DNA from: DATATJ01 sp963789075
GTDB taxonomy: Bacteria; Acidobacteriota; Vicinamibacteria; Vicinamibacterales; CAVVIG01
Length of the DNA: 64,000 nt
Assembly (NCBI GenBank): GCA_963789075.1
Contig: CAWBJQ010000014.1
Span: 434,001 to 498,000 of the forward strand
Direction: 5' to 3'
Positions 30,143 through 40,297 of this stretch are shown one piece after another (position 1 is the first letter of the stretch; every line of letters starts with the position of its first letter). The notes beneath the pieces are model-generated. The model worked only from the letters and a program-made list of their open reading frames with translations. It had not been told where the DNA came from and searched no databases. The translations under genes were made by a program, and so were the position numbers.

Positions 30143-31927
30143 ATGGCGGTCCGAATAGGCGAGCTCCTCCTCAAGGAGAAACTGATAACCCCTGACCAGT
30201 TGCAGCAGGCTTTGAACCATCAAAAAGCCAGCGGGGGCAAGCTCGGCTACAACCTCGTCAAAATGGGGTTCGTCAAGGACGAGCAGGTCACCGCTCTGCT
30301 CAGCAAGCAGTACGGCGTCCCGGCGATCAGCCTCGCCCAGTTCAAGATCGACCCGACCATCGTCAAGCTCGTTCCGCCGGAAACCGCGCGCAAGTACCAG
30401 ATCATCCCCCTCAGCCGCAACGGCAGCACGCTCACGATCGCGATGACGGATCCGACCAACGTCTTCGCGATGGACGACATCAAGTTCATGACGGGCTACA
30501 CCGTCGAACCGGTCGTCTCGTCGGAAGTGGCGATCACCGACGCGATCGAGAAGTACTACCCGACGGGCAAGGCCGGCGCCGCGGGCGCGCCAGGCAAGGG
30601 CGGGAAGCCGGGCGCGACGACCGGCAGCACGCTCGAAATGGCGTCGCGCGGCCTCGAGGAGCTCCAGGCGACGCTCGGCGCTGGCGCCGACGATGTCGAG
30701 GTGCTGGAGGAGCTGCAGGAGATCAGCGCCGAGGCGCTCGCCAAGCAGGGCGAAGACGCGCCGGTCGTGCGGCTCGTGAACGTCGTGCTGATGTCGGCCA
30801 TTCAGAAGGGCGCGAGCGACATCCACATCGAGCCCTACGAGAAGGAGCTGCGCGTCCGGTACCGCATCGACGGGATTCTCTACAACATCATGAGCCCGCC
30901 GATGAAGTATCGCGATGCGATCGTGTCGCGCATCAAGATCATGTCGAAGCTCGACATCGCCGAGAAGCGCCTCCCGCAGGACGGCCGCATCAAGATCCGC
31001 TACAACGAGAGCGGCGAGCCCAAGGAGATCGACTTCCGCGTGTCGGTCCTGCCGACGCTCTTCGGCGAAAAGATCGTCATGCGTCTGCTCGACAAGGACA
31101 AGCTGATGCTCGACATGACGAAGCTCGGGTTCGAGCCCGAGTCGCTCGCCAAGTTCGACGCGGCGATTCTGCGTCCGTGGGGCATGGTGCTCGTCACCGG
31201 CCCGACCGGCAGCGGCAAGACGAACACGCTCTACTCGTCGATCTCGAAGCTGAACACCCCCGAGACCAACATCATGACCGCGGAGGATCCGGTCGAGTTC
31301 AATCTCGTCGGGGTCAACCAGGTGCAGGTGAAGGAGAACATCGGGTTGAACTTCGCCGCGGCGCTCCGGTCGTTCCTGCGCCAGGATCCGAACATCATTC
31401 TCGTCGGCGAAATCCGCGACTTCGAAACGGCCGAAATCGCGGTGAAGGCCGCGCTCACCGGCCACCTCGTGCTCTCGACGCTGCACACCAACGACGCGCC
31501 GAGCACGGTGAACCGCCTGATGAACATGGGCATCGAGCCGTTCCTCGTCGCGAGCTCGGTGCACTTGATCTGCGCCCAGCGGCTCGCGCGCCGCGTCTGC
31601 TCCAACTGCAAGGAGCCGGCGCCGCTGCCGCCGCCGGCGCTGATGCAGGCGGGCTTCAACGAAGAGGACGCGAACAACGTCACGCCCTTCAAGGGCAACG
31701 GCTGCGACAAGTGCAACAACACCGGCTACAAAGGGCGCGTCGGGTTGTACGAAGTGATGGACGTCAGCGAGGAGCTGCGCGAGCTGATCCTCGTCGGCGC
31801 GTCGGGTCTCGAGCTGCGGCGCAAGGCGATCGAGGAAGGCATGCTCACGCTGCGCATGAGCGGCTTGCGCAAAGTCAAAGACGGACTGACGACGATCGAA
31901 GAGGTCGTTCGCGAAACGGTGAAGTAG
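30143..31927 (+). CDS. pilB: Type IV pilus extension ATPase PilB
   Basis: Cytoplasmic hexameric motor that powers pilus polymerisation. It has 594 residues: an MshEN-type N-terminal domain (~1–150, starting MAVRIGELLLKEKLITPDQLQQAL), then the GspE-type ATPase with Walker A GPTGSGKT (~353–360), Asp box, Walker B ILVGEIRD and His box TLHTNDAPS. The tetracysteine zinc motif has CSNC at ~486 and CDKC at ~520. First gene of the pil operon. Confidence 0.97.
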   Translation: MAVRIGELLLKEKLITPDQLQQALNHQKASGGKLGYNLVKMGFVKDEQVTALLSKQYGVPAISLAQFKIDPTIVKLVPPETARKYQIIPLSRNGSTLTIAMTDPTNVFAMDDIKFMTGYTVEPVVSSEVAITDAIEKYYPTGKAGAAGAPGKGGKPGATTGSTLEMASRGLEELQATLGAGADDVEVLEELQEISAEALAKQGEDAPVVRLVNVVLMSAIQKGASDIHIEPYEKELRVRYRIDGILYNIMSPPMKYRDAIVSRIKIMSKLDIAEKRLPQDGRIKIRYNESGEPKEIDFRVSVLPTLFGEKIVMRLLDKDKLMLDMTKLGFEPESLAKFDAAILRPWGMVLVTGPTGSGKTNTLYSSISKLNTPETNIMTAEDPVEFNLVGVNQVQVKENIGLNFAAALRSFLRQDPNIILVGEIRDFETAEIAVKAALTGHLVLSTLHTNDAPSTVNRLMNMGIEPFLVASSVHLICAQRLARRVCSNCKEPAPLPPPALMQAGFNEEDANNVTPFKGNGCDKCNNTGYKGRVGLYEVMDVSEELRELILVGASGLELRRKAIEEGMLTLRMSGLRKVKDGLTTIEEVVRETVK

Positions 31928-31938
31928 ACGGAAGGACT

Positions 31939-33081
31939 ATGGCCACATTACCTGAACTGCTCAAGATGCTCGTCGACATGGGAGGCTCGGACCTCCACAT
32001 CGCCACCGCCACGCCGCCGCAGGTGCGCGTGAACGGCGAGCTCACGCGTCTCCAGCTGCCGGAGCTCCAGCCGAACGAAACGAAGCAGTTGGTCTACAGC
32101 GTGCTCACGGACGCGCAGAAAAAGCGGTTCGAAGAGTCGATGGAGCTCGACTTCTCGTTCGGCATCAAGACGCTCGGCGCGCGCTTTCGCTGCAACGTCT
32201 TCAGCCAGCGCGGTGCCGTCGGCGCCGTGTACCGGCTCATTCCGGAGAAGATCCGCGCGTTCGGCGAGCTCGGGTTGCCGGCGGTGCTGGCCACGCTCGC
32301 CGATCGGCCGCGCGGCCTGGTGCTCGTCACCGGACCGACCGGCAGCGGCAAGTCGACGACGCTGGCGGCGATGATCGACAAGATCAACGCGGAGCGGCAC
32401 GGCCACATCCTCACGATCGAAGACCCGATCGAGTACATCCACCAGCACAAGAACTGCCTGGTGAATCAGCGCGAGGTGCACAGCGATACGGACAGCTTCA
32501 CGGTCGCGCTGCGCGCGGCACTGCGCGAGGATCCGGACATCGTCCTCATCGGCGAGATGCGCGATCTGGAAACGGTGGAATCGGCGTTGAGGATCGCCGA
32601 AACGGGGCACTTGACGTTCGGTACGCTGCACACGAACTCGGCGGCGCAGACGATCAACCGCATCATCGATATTTTCCCATCGGGTCAGCAGGCCCAAATC
32701 CGCACGCAGCTCTCGCTCGTGCTCGAGGGGATCGTGTGCCAGGCGCTGCTGCCGAGAGCCGACGGCAAGGGGCGCGTCGTGTCGCTCGAGATTCTCGTGC
32801 CGACGCCCGCGATCCGGAATCTGATTCGCGACGACAAGATCCATCAGATCTACGGGTCGATGCAGACCGGGCAGGACAAATTCGGCATGCAGACGGCGAA
32901 TCAGTCGCTCGCGAGCCTGCATCAGAAGCGGCTGATCACGCTGGACACGGCGATGGGCGCCTCGTCGAACCGCGACGAGCTGCAGGACATGATCACGCGC
33001 GGCGTCGGCGTCGTCGCTGGAGCCGGGATGGGCCGGACGACGGGCACGGTGCCGGGCGCGCGGCCGCCGGCGAGGCCATAG
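31939..33081 (+). CDS. pilT: Type IV pilus retraction ATPase PilT
   Basis: Depolymerises the pilus for twitching motility. It has 380 residues with MGGSDLHIATATPPQVRVNGEL at the N-terminus, Walker A GPTGSGKST (~132–140), IGEMRDLETVESALRIAETGHL and the AIRNLIRDDKIHQIYGSMQTG motif typical of PilT. The last ~25 residues are Gly/Pro-rich. It starts 11 bp after pilB. Confidence 0.97.
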   Translation: MATLPELLKMLVDMGGSDLHIATATPPQVRVNGELTRLQLPELQPNETKQLVYSVLTDAQKKRFEESMELDFSFGIKTLGARFRCNVFSQRGAVGAVYRLIPEKIRAFGELGLPAVLATLADRPRGLVLVTGPTGSGKSTTLAAMIDKINAERHGHILTIEDPIEYIHQHKNCLVNQREVHSDTDSFTVALRAALREDPDIVLIGEMRDLETVESALRIAETGHLTFGTLHTNSAAQTINRIIDIFPSGQQAQIRTQLSLVLEGIVCQALLPRADGKGRVVSLEILVPTPAIRNLIRDDKIHQIYGSMQTGQDKFGMQTANQSLASLHQKRLITLDTAMGASSNRDELQDMITRGVGVVAGAGMGRTTGTVPGARPPARP

Positions 33082-33084
33082 GGA

Positions 33085-33200
33085 CCGTGGGATTCGGGAT
33101 TCGGGATTCGGGATTTGGGATTCGCACGCTGGCACGTACCGAGCACGTAGCACGTGGCACTGAGCACCTAGCACGCAGCACGTAGCACTTAGCACCAGAG
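33085..33200. repeat. GGGATTC and GCACGTA heptad arrays
   Basis: The pilT–pilC gap holds two unrelated 7-nt stutters in series: GGGATTC/GGGATTT (33087–33130), then at least seven GCACGTA-type units (GCACGTG, GCACTGA, GCACCTA, GCACGCA, GCACTTA). Neither has a complementary arm in the gap. Confidence 0.85.
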
Positions 33201-33211
33201 AAGGTAGAGAC

Positions 33212-34435
33212 ATGCCAACTTTCGCGTATTCCGGCCGGACGCGGGGCGGGGAAACAGTCAGCGGCGAGCGGGTTGCCGACTCGATGGACGCGGCGACGAC
33301 GGCGCTGCGCCGCGAGCAGATCATGGTGACGAAGATCGCGCCGCAGGCGAAGACGGCGGAGAAGGCGGCCAAGGACAAGACGGCGGGGAAGACCGGCAAG
33401 AAAGCCTCGGCGAAGAATCTCGCCGTGTTCGTCCGGCAGTTCTCCGTGATGATCGACGCCGGCCTGCCGCTCGTGCAGTGTCTCGACATTCTCGGCACGC
33501 AGGAGGAGGACAAGAACTTCGCGGCCGTCATCCTGCAGACGCGAACGGACGTCGAGTCGGGCGCGTCGCTCGCTGACGCGATGAAGAAGCATCCCAAGAC
33601 CTTCGACCCGCTGTTCACGAACATGATCGCCGCGGGCGAAGCGGGCGGCATCCTCGACACGATTCTGAAGCGGCTAGCGACCTACATCGAAAAAGCGGTC
33701 AAGCTGGCCGGTCAGGTGAAGTCGGCGATGATCTACCCGATCGCCGTGATCGTGATCGCCGGCGCCGTCGTCGGCGTCATTCTGTGGAAGGTCATTCCGA
33801 CGTTCGCGTCGTTGTTCTCCGGGCTGGGCGCGGAGCTGCCGCTACCGACGCGCGTCGTCATCGGCCTGAGCAACAACCTGGTCCGCTACTTTCCGTTCCT
33901 CTTCGTCGGCGCGGGCGCAGCCGCCTATGGATTCCGCCAGTATTACGCCTCGACCGCCGGGCGCCGCTCGGTGGACGCCGTCGTGCTGAAGATGCCGGTG
34001 CTCGGCAACATCATGCGCAAGATCGCCGTCGCGCGGTTCTGCCGGACGCTCTCGACGCTCATCAGCTCCGGCGTGCCGATTCTCGACGGCCTCGAGATCA
34101 CCGCCAAGACCGCCGGCAACGCGATCATCGAGGACGCGATCATGGTGACGCGGACGAGCATCGAGCGCGGCGAGACGATCTCGGTGCCGCTCAAGGAGAC
34201 GAACGTCTTTCCGTCGATGGTCACGCAGATGATCGGCGTCGGCGAGGCGACGGGCGCGCTCGACACGATGCTCGCGAAGATCGCCGATTTCTACGAAGAC
34301 GAAGTGGACACGGCGGTCGCCGGCCTGCTGACGCTGCTCGAGCCGATCATGATCGCCATCCTCGGCCTCGTCGTCGGCGGCATCGTGATCGCGATGTATC
34401 TGCCGATCTTCGATCTGATCAGCAAGCTGACGTAA
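33212..34435 (+). CDS. pilC: Type IV pilus inner-membrane platform protein PilC
   Basis: GspF-family platform that couples the motors to pilin. It has 407 residues: MPTFAYSGRTRGGETVSGE, two T2SSF domains (FVRQFSVMIDAGLPLVQCLDIL and RFCRTLSTLISSGVPILDGLEI) and three hydrophobic segments. A charged Lys/Ala linker (residues ~45–70) precedes the first domain. Confidence 0.96.
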   Translation: MPTFAYSGRTRGGETVSGERVADSMDAATTALRREQIMVTKIAPQAKTAEKAAKDKTAGKTGKKASAKNLAVFVRQFSVMIDAGLPLVQCLDILGTQEEDKNFAAVILQTRTDVESGASLADAMKKHPKTFDPLFTNMIAAGEAGGILDTILKRLATYIEKAVKLAGQVKSAMIYPIAVIVIAGAVVGVILWKVIPTFASLFSGLGAELPLPTRVVIGLSNNLVRYFPFLFVGAGAAAYGFRQYYASTAGRRSVDAVVLKMPVLGNIMRKIAVARFCRTLSTLISSGVPILDGLEITAKTAGNAIIEDAIMVTRTSIERGETISVPLKETNVFPSMVTQMIGVGEATGALDTMLAKIADFYEDEVDTAVAGLLTLLEPIMIAILGLVVGGIVIAMYLPIFDLISKLT

Positions 34436-34447
34436 TGATGTCAACGC

Positions 34448-34549
34448 GCCACCACGGAGATCACGGAGGACGCGGAGGTCTGAACGTACAAGATTCTTCC
34501 TCCGTGTCCCCCGTGTCCTCGGTGGTGGAGAGCTCTGTAGTGGAGAGCT
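34448..34549. repeat. CACGGAGGA nonad hairpin element
   Basis: Left arm CCACCACGGAGATCACGGAGGACGCGGAGG, loop CTGAACGTACAAGATT, right arm CCTCCGTGTCCCCCGTGTCCTCGGTGGTGGAGAG, plus a short GTGGAGAG repeat ending 8 nt before the next start codon. It supplies the GGAGAG ribosome-binding site (34542–34547). Confidence 0.85.
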
Positions 34550-34555
34550 TTTGAC

Positions 34556-36219
34556 ATGATCGCCACCGATCTCCGCCGCAGAGTCGCCTGGCTGATCGCG
34601 ATCCGAGCGGTGATCAGCACGATTCTGCTCGGCTCAGCGACGTTCGTGCAGATCCGGACGCCCGGCCTCTTTCCCGGCGATCCGTTCTTCTTCCTGATCG
34701 CGCTGACGTACGCGCTGACCTTCGCGTACGCGATGACACTGCCGCTGGTCGACCGCCATCGCTGGCTCGTCGACGTGCAGCTCGCCGGCGACGCGCTCAT
34801 CGTCTCGGCGTTCATCTACTTCACCGGCGGGATCACCAGCTACTTCACGTCGCTCTACGTCCTGCCGGTGCTGGCGGGCAGCACGGTGCAGTTCCGGCGC
34901 GGCGGCTTGCTGGTGGCGACGCTCAGCACGGTCCTGTACGTCGGCCTGGTGCTGGCGCAGTACCTCACGGCGGCGGGCCTCATCGAGCTCTGGTTCTCGC
35001 CGGTGTTCTTGCCGCTGCCGAGCCGATCGGTCGCGCAGTACACGGTCGCGCTGAACGTGTTCGGGTTCATGGCCGTTGCGCTGCTGTCCGGCTCGCTCGC
35101 CAACAGTCTGCGATCGGCGGGCATGCGCCTCGAACAGGCGTCGACGGAGATCGCCGGGCTCCAGGCCCTGAACCAGCACGTGATCGACAGCCTGCCGAGC
35201 GGGCTCGCGACGACCGACACGGCACAGCACATTCTCAGCTTCAATCGCGCCGCCGAAACCATTACCGGCATCGGTTTCCGCGTCGGTCGTCGGCCGTCCG
35301 ATCGGCGACGTGCTGCAGCTCGCCGTCGGGTGTGATGACGACGCTGGCGCAGGATCTGGGCGATGGACAAGGCCCGCGGCGGCACGAGTTCCGGTATCGC
35401 ACCGAGGACGGCCGCGGCGACATCGAAATCGGCCTGACGGCGACGCATCTCGAGACGCCCGTCGGACGCGCCGGCTTTCTGTTCACGTTCCAGGACGTCA
35501 CGAGCATCAAGAAGCTCGAGCGTGATCACGCGATCCAGCAGCGGCTGGCGGCCGTCGGCGAGATGGCCGCCGGCATCGCGCACGAAATCCGCAACCCGCT
35601 CGCCTCGATGTCCGGATCGATCCAGATCCTCCGGCAGGAGCTGCCGCTCAGCAGCGAGCAGGAACAGCTGATGGACATCGTGCTCCGCGAGTCCGAGCGC
35701 CTCAATACGACGATCCGATCGTTCCTCGCGTACGCGCGGCCGCAGCGCTTTCAGATCGCGCGCCACGACGTGCGCCGCGCGCTCAACGACACCGCCCTGC
35801 TGCTGCGGAACAGCGCCGAGCTGCGCGAGGGGCACGTCATCGACGTCGACGTTCCGGCGGACGTGTTGTGGTACGAGGCCGACGAGGGACAGATGAAGCA
35901 GATCGTCTGGAACCTGGCGACCAACGGCCTGCGCGCGATGCCGGACGGCGGACGGCTGCGGCTGGCCGTCGGCGTCGAGCCGGCGTCCGGCGGCGTCGTG
36001 CTGACCGTGAGCGACGAAGGCATCGGGATTCCGCCCGAGGAGCTGGAACGTCTCTTCCAGCCGTTTCACGGCACGTTCGAGAAGGGCAGCGGGCTCGGCC
36101 TCGCCATCGTGCACCGCATCGTCAGCGACTACAACGGAGAGATTCAGGTGAGCTCGCAGCCCGGCGCCGGCACGACCGTGTCGGTCCGCCTGCCTGCGCG
36201 CGCCGCCGTCACGACATGA
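34556..36219 (+). CDS. pilS: Sensor histidine kinase PilS (two frameshifts)
   Basis: Membrane kinase that controls pilin transcription with PilR. Six or so N-terminal hydrophobic helices (1–190) are followed by a PAS domain (LPSGLATTDTAQHILSFNRAAE). HisKA has the phospho-acceptor in GIAHEIRNPL (~341), and the ATPase domain has NLATNGLRAMPDGG and GSGLGLAIVHRI. Surplus bases near 35283 (GTCGGTC) and 35320 (CTCGCCG) split the gene; corrected length 553 residues. It overlaps pilR by four bases. Confidence 0.92.
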
Positions 36220-37635
36220 GCACCGCCACTACGAACACTGGTTCTACGTCGTCGGATCGACGTCCGCCGCGCATCCTCGTCGTCGACGATGAGCGGTCGA
36301 TGCGCGAGCTGCTGGCAGATCGTCCTGCGCCGCGAGGGCTATGAGGTGCTGCTCGCGGAGAGCGGGCGCGCCGCCGTGGACACGCTGGAGCGCGAGCGGG
36401 TCGACCTCCTGATCTCCGATATCAAGATGCCCGACCTGAGCGGCGTGGAGGTGCTCCGCGCCGCCAAGCGGATCGACCAGGACATTCTCGGCATCATGAT
36501 CACCGCGTTTGCGTCCACCGAGAGCGCGGTGGAGGCGATGCGGCTCGGCGCGTGCGATTACCTGAGCAAGCCGTTCGACATCGACCTGCTGAAGATGAAA
36601 GTGCGGGAGAAGATCGAGAATCGCCAGCTCCGGCAGGAGAACGTGCTGCTGAAGCGGACGCTCGGCCTGTCGCACCAGTTCTCGAACATCATCGGCCGCA
36701 GCGAGTCGATGCTGCAGGTGTTCAAGATGATCGAGACGGTCGCGCGCACCAACAGCACCATCCTGCTCACCGGCGAGTCCGGCACGGGCAAAGGGCTGGT
36801 CGCGCAGGCGATTCATTTTCACTCGCTGCGGCGCGAGAAGCCGTTCGTCGCGCTCAATTGCGGCGCGCTGCCGGAGAACCTCCTGGAGTCTGAGCTGTTC
36901 GGGCACATGCGCGGCGCGTTCACCGGCGCGGACGCCAACAAGAAAGGCCTGCTGGAGGTCGCCGAGCACGGCACCGTCTTCCTCGACGAAATCGGCGAGA
37001 TGAGCGCCGTGATGCAGGTGAAGCTGCTGCGCGTCCTGCAGGAGCGGCGCTTCCGGCGCGTCGGCGGGCTCGAAGAGCTGCAGGCGGACATCCGCGTCGT
37101 CGCCGCCACCAATCAGGATTTGACGAAGCTGATCGCCGAAGGCCGGTTCCGCGAGGATTTGTTCTACCGCCTGAATGTGATTCCGATCGCGCTGCCGCCG
37201 CTGCGCGATCGGCGCGAGGACATTCCGCTGCTCGCCGAGTTCTTCCTCGGCAAGTACAACGAGCAGATGGGCAAGACGATTTCCGGCGTGTCGCACGAAG
37301 CGATGGAGTTGCTGACGGCGTACGACTGGCCCGGCAACATCCGCGAGCTCGAGAATGTGCTCGAGCGTGCGGTGGCGCTCGAGGCGACGCCGACGGTGCT
37401 GGCGGGGAGCCTGCCGCCGGCTTTCAGCGGCGACGTCGCGCGCAATGGCACGCAGCCGGTTGAGACGCTTCCCGCGTCGGGCTTCGACCTCGAGGCGCAC
37501 GTCAAGGAAATCGAGATGAGCTACATCGCCGAAGCGTTGAAGCGTGCCGGCGGCGTGCAGGTGAGGGCCGCGGAACTGCTTGGTATGAGCTTCCGTTCGT
37601 TTCGGTACTACGTCAAGAAATACAACCTGAGATAG
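36216..37635 (+). CDS. pilR: Sigma-54 response regulator PilR (one frameshift)
   Basis: NtrC-type activator of the pilin promoter. The receiver domain has ILVVDDERS and the phospho-acceptor in LLISDIKMPD (~68). The AAA+ domain has GESGTGKG (~185–192, last G for the usual E) and the GAFTGA loop (~232) that contacts sigma-54. It ends in a Fis-type helix-turn-helix. One surplus G near 36315 (CTGGCAG) splits it; corrected 472 residues. A sigma-54 promoter lies before pilA at 47209. Confidence 0.94.
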
Positions 37636-37657
37636 ACGGTAGTGATGGACGAGCACT

Positions 37658-38401
37658 ATGTCTGATCCAGTCGCAGAGTTCTGGAACAAGGAGGCCGCCG
37701 CGTTCACGGCTGGCGACGGCCTGAGGCGCTCCTATCACCTCGAGTTTGGGGAGATGCTGAACAAGGCGCTCTCGGGCGATGTACTGTGCGTTGGCGGCCT
37801 CTACGATCACGTCGATCTCTTGTCCAGCAGGTTTTCCATCACAGTCGTCGACGTATCGGCGAAGATGTTGAGCGCCTACGAGTCGCGAGGCGCCAAGGTG
37901 CGGCTCGGTGATGCGCGCAAGCTGGATTTTCCAACCGGGAGCGTCGACCACGTCGTTTTTCCGCTTGTCCTTCACCACGTCACAGGTACCAGCGCACAGC
38001 AAGCTCGCGAGAACGTCCTCTTGTGCTTCCGCGAGGCGCTGCGCGTACTGCGTCCGGGAGGAGTGGTGTGGGCGAAGGAGATTCTGGTTCGCGGCGCCAT
38101 CTACCCTCTAGAACTGGCCCTCGCGCCGCTCACCCAGAGGCTCTTCGCGATTCGGCGCGTCCCCCTCGTGATCTTCCACTCATGGGCCTTCTACCAATCC
38201 CGGCTGCAGGCTGCGGGTTTCGCCGATGTTTCCTTGACGCGGAGCCGTGCGCAGCAAGGTCGCTGGTATGACCTCGTTCGGCCAGTGATTGGCCTCCGTC
38301 TTCGCGTACCAAAAATCCTGGTGCCCGTCAGCTATGGTTTGTTGCGTGGCGTGAAGCCGTTGGCGGAGGACCGCCAAGGCCGGGAGTCGGCTTCATCATG
38401 A
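37658..38401 (+). CDS. Class I SAM-dependent methyltransferase
   Basis: A 247-residue protein with a degenerate SAM motif I (GDVLCVGGLYDHVDLL) and the post-motif LDFPTGSVDHVVFPLVLHHV, followed by LRVLRPGGVVWAKE. A C-terminal hydrophobic part (YPLELALAPLTQRLFAIRRVPLVIF) suggests a lipid-linked or membrane-near substrate. First gene of a five-gene overlapping surface-glycan set. The exact substrate is unknown. Confidence 0.8.
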   Translation: MSDPVAEFWNKEAAAFTAGDGLRRSYHLEFGEMLNKALSGDVLCVGGLYDHVDLLSSRFSITVVDVSAKMLSAYESRGAKVRLGDARKLDFPTGSVDHVVFPLVLHHVTGTSAQQARENVLLCFREALRVLRPGGVVWAKEILVRGAIYPLELALAPLTQRLFAIRRVPLVIFHSWAFYQSRLQAAGFADVSLTRSRAQQGRWYDLVRPVIGLRLRVPKILVPVSYGLLRGVKPLAEDRQGRESASS

Positions 38402-39093
38402 TCCCGGCGGCTAAGCCACACGCAGGCATCTGGATCGTGATCGCTGCTTACAACGAAGGCCGCGTCATCGCGGAGGTCGTGCGGTCGCTCGTCAACGAAG
38501 GCTGTACGGTGGTCGTCGTCGACGATGGGTCGCGTGACGATACGGCAGCGTGTGCGCGCGCGGCTGGTGCCAGGATACTGCGGCACGCGATCAACCGGGG
38601 CCAGGGCGCCGCGTTGCAGTCGGGGCTGCGCTACGCGCTCGACCACGGCGCGTCCATTCTCGTGACATTCGACGCGGACGGCCAGCACTCTGCCGACGAT
38701 GTGCCGCGGCTGATCGGTCCGATTCTCGACGGCAACGCCGAGATCGTGCTCGGGTCGCGCTTTCTTGGAAATGCCGCTGCCGTTCCTGCCGCGCGCCGGT
38801 TTCTGCTTCGCAGCGCCGTCGCCTTCACCGGGATCGTGTCCGGCGTGAAGCTCACCGACGCACACAACGGCCTCCGCGCGCTATCGCGCCGCGCTGCGGC
38901 CCAGATCGATCTGCGCCTCGATCGCATGGCGCACGCGAGCGAGATCGTCGATCAGATCGCGCAGACCCGGCTGCCGGTCGTGGAAGTGCCCGTTGACATT
39001 CGGTACACGCCGTATTCTCTGGACAAGGGGCAGCGGGCCAGCAACGCGGCACGTATCGTGTGGGAGTACGTCTTCAGCAAGTGGAACGGCTGA
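38398..39093 (+). CDS. GT2 glycosyltransferase, DPM1/polyprenyl-phosphate type
   Basis: A 231-residue GT-A fold enzyme: IWIVIAAYNEGRVIAEVVRSL, VVVVDDGSRDDT, HAINRGQGAALQSGL and the metal-binding TFDADGQHSADD, then the KLTDAHNGLRALSRRAA motif typical of polyprenyl-phosphate sugar transferases. It overlaps the methyltransferase stop by four bases and precedes a DUF2304 protein, the usual pairing for such enzymes. Confidence 0.88.
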   Translation: MIPAAKPHAGIWIVIAAYNEGRVIAEVVRSLVNEGCTVVVVDDGSRDDTAACARAAGARILRHAINRGQGAALQSGLRYALDHGASILVTFDADGQHSADDVPRLIGPILDGNAEIVLGSRFLGNAAAVPAARRFLLRSAVAFTGIVSGVKLTDAHNGLRALSRRAAAQIDLRLDRMAHASEIVDQIAQTRLPVVEVPVDIRYTPYSLDKGQRASNAARIVWEYVFSKWNG

Positions 39094-39094
39094 C

Positions 39095-39469
39095 GTGAGG
39101 CTGTTTCAGATTCTCGTCCTCCCATTCATCGCGGCGATGTTCGTCGTGAGCGCGCGCAGTCTGTTCCGCGTCCGCGCTCGCCCGCTCGCGTCCGCGTTCT
39201 GGCTGCTCGTGTGGTCGGCTGCCGGCGTCGCTGTGGCGCAGCCTGAGATGACAACCCAGGTTGCGCGCGTCCTCGGTATCCGCCGCGGCGCGGACCTGCT
39301 CATGTACTGCACGGTGCTCGGCTTCCTCGTCGGCTTTTATGTCGTGTATCTCAAGGTCCGCCAGCTCACGCGCGAGATCACCGTCCTCACGCGAGAGCTG
39401 GCAATCCTAGACGCGAGGCGACCGAGCCCTGAGGGCGACCATTCCCCGACAACCGGCCCGCGCGACTGA
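39095..39469 (+). CDS. DUF2304 membrane protein
   Basis: A 124-residue protein with two or three hydrophobic segments (MRLFQILVLPFIAAMFVVSARSLF, FWLLVWSAAGVAV, LLMYCTVLGFLVGFYVVYL) and a coiled coil (VRQLTREITVLTRELAIL). GTG start. DUF2304 proteins commonly accompany DPM1-like glycosyltransferases and may anchor them; that role is inferred. Confidence 0.75.
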   Translation: MRLFQILVLPFIAAMFVVSARSLFRVRARPLASAFWLLVWSAAGVAVAQPEMTTQVARVLGIRRGADLLMYCTVLGFLVGFYVVYLKVRQLTREITVLTRELAILDARRPSPEGDHSPTTGPRD

Positions 39470-40297
39470 ATGACGGCTCCGGACCGCGAGGGGCCTGTCG
39501 TCTCGATTGTCGTACCGGTCTTCGAGCCGCATCCTTTGTATTTTCGTCAGGCGATCGAGAGCGTCCTCAACCAATCGTTCTCCGATCTCGAAGTGATTAT
39601 TGTCGAGGACCCATCCTCATCGTCGGGACGCGAGCTGTTGGCCGGAATTGAGGATCCGCGCGTCCGCCACATCGTGAACGGCGAGCGGACGTCGCTCTCG
39701 CGTCAGCACAACCGAGGGCTGTCGGAGGCGCGCGGCCGCTTTCTCTGCCGCTTCGACGCTGACGACATTTCCGAGTCGGACCGCGTCCAGCGCGAGCTCG
39801 ATTTTCTGCGCAAGCACCCGGATGTGGATGTCGTCGGGAGCTGTCTGACGATCATCGACGAGGGTTCGCGTGTCGTCGGCGAGCGGCGGTACCCGACCGA
39901 TCACGATGAGATCGTCGCGTCGCTGCGCCGGTACAATCCGATTGCGAACTCGACCGTGATGTTTCGGCGCGAGGTATTCGAGCGCTTCGGCGGCTGGCGC
40001 GACTCCGAGCTTCCTGCGCAGGATTACGAGTGGTATAGCCGCCTTGGCGCAGGCGGCGCGCGCTTCGCAAACCTGCCGGAGCCGCTGGTTCGGTACCGGC
40101 TTCATCCCGGCTCCATCAAGAGCTCGAAGCTGCGCGACACGATTCGAACCACCATCGACGTCAAGAAGATGTACTGGGAGCGCGACATGGATCTATCGTC
40201 GCGCGTCCTCATGACCGCGGAGCGGCTGCTGCTGTGGCTGCCGCCGCCGCTCGTGTTGAAGCTATTTACCGCAATCCGCTACGGAAGGACGACATGA
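39470..40297 (+). CDS. GT2 family glycosyltransferase
   Basis: A 275-residue GT-A enzyme with VSIVVPVFEPHPLYFRQAIESVLNQSFSDLEVIIVED, the DXD-like FDADDISESDR and the conserved AQDYEWYSRL acceptor-side motif. It begins directly after the DUF2304 stop and overlaps the acyltransferase by four bases. Likely adds a sugar to a surface glycan. Confidence 0.9.
   Translation: MTAPDREGPVVSIVVPVFEPHPLYFRQAIESVLNQSFSDLEVIIVEDPSSSSGRELLAGIEDPRVRHIVNGERTSLSRQHNRGLSEARGRFLCRFDADDISESDRVQRELDFLRKHPDVDVVGSCLTIIDEGSRVVGERRYPTDHDEIVASLRRYNPIANSTVMFRREVFERFGGWRDSELPAQDYEWYSRLGAGGARFANLPEPLVRYRLHPGSIKSSKLRDTIRTTIDVKKMYWERDMDLSSRVLMTAERLLLWLPPPLVLKLFTAIRYGRTT

Noticed and set aside
33087..33200. CRISPR-like array in the pilT–pilC gap
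   Set aside because: Units are 7 nt, degenerate and contiguous, with no unique spacers and no cas genes nearby.
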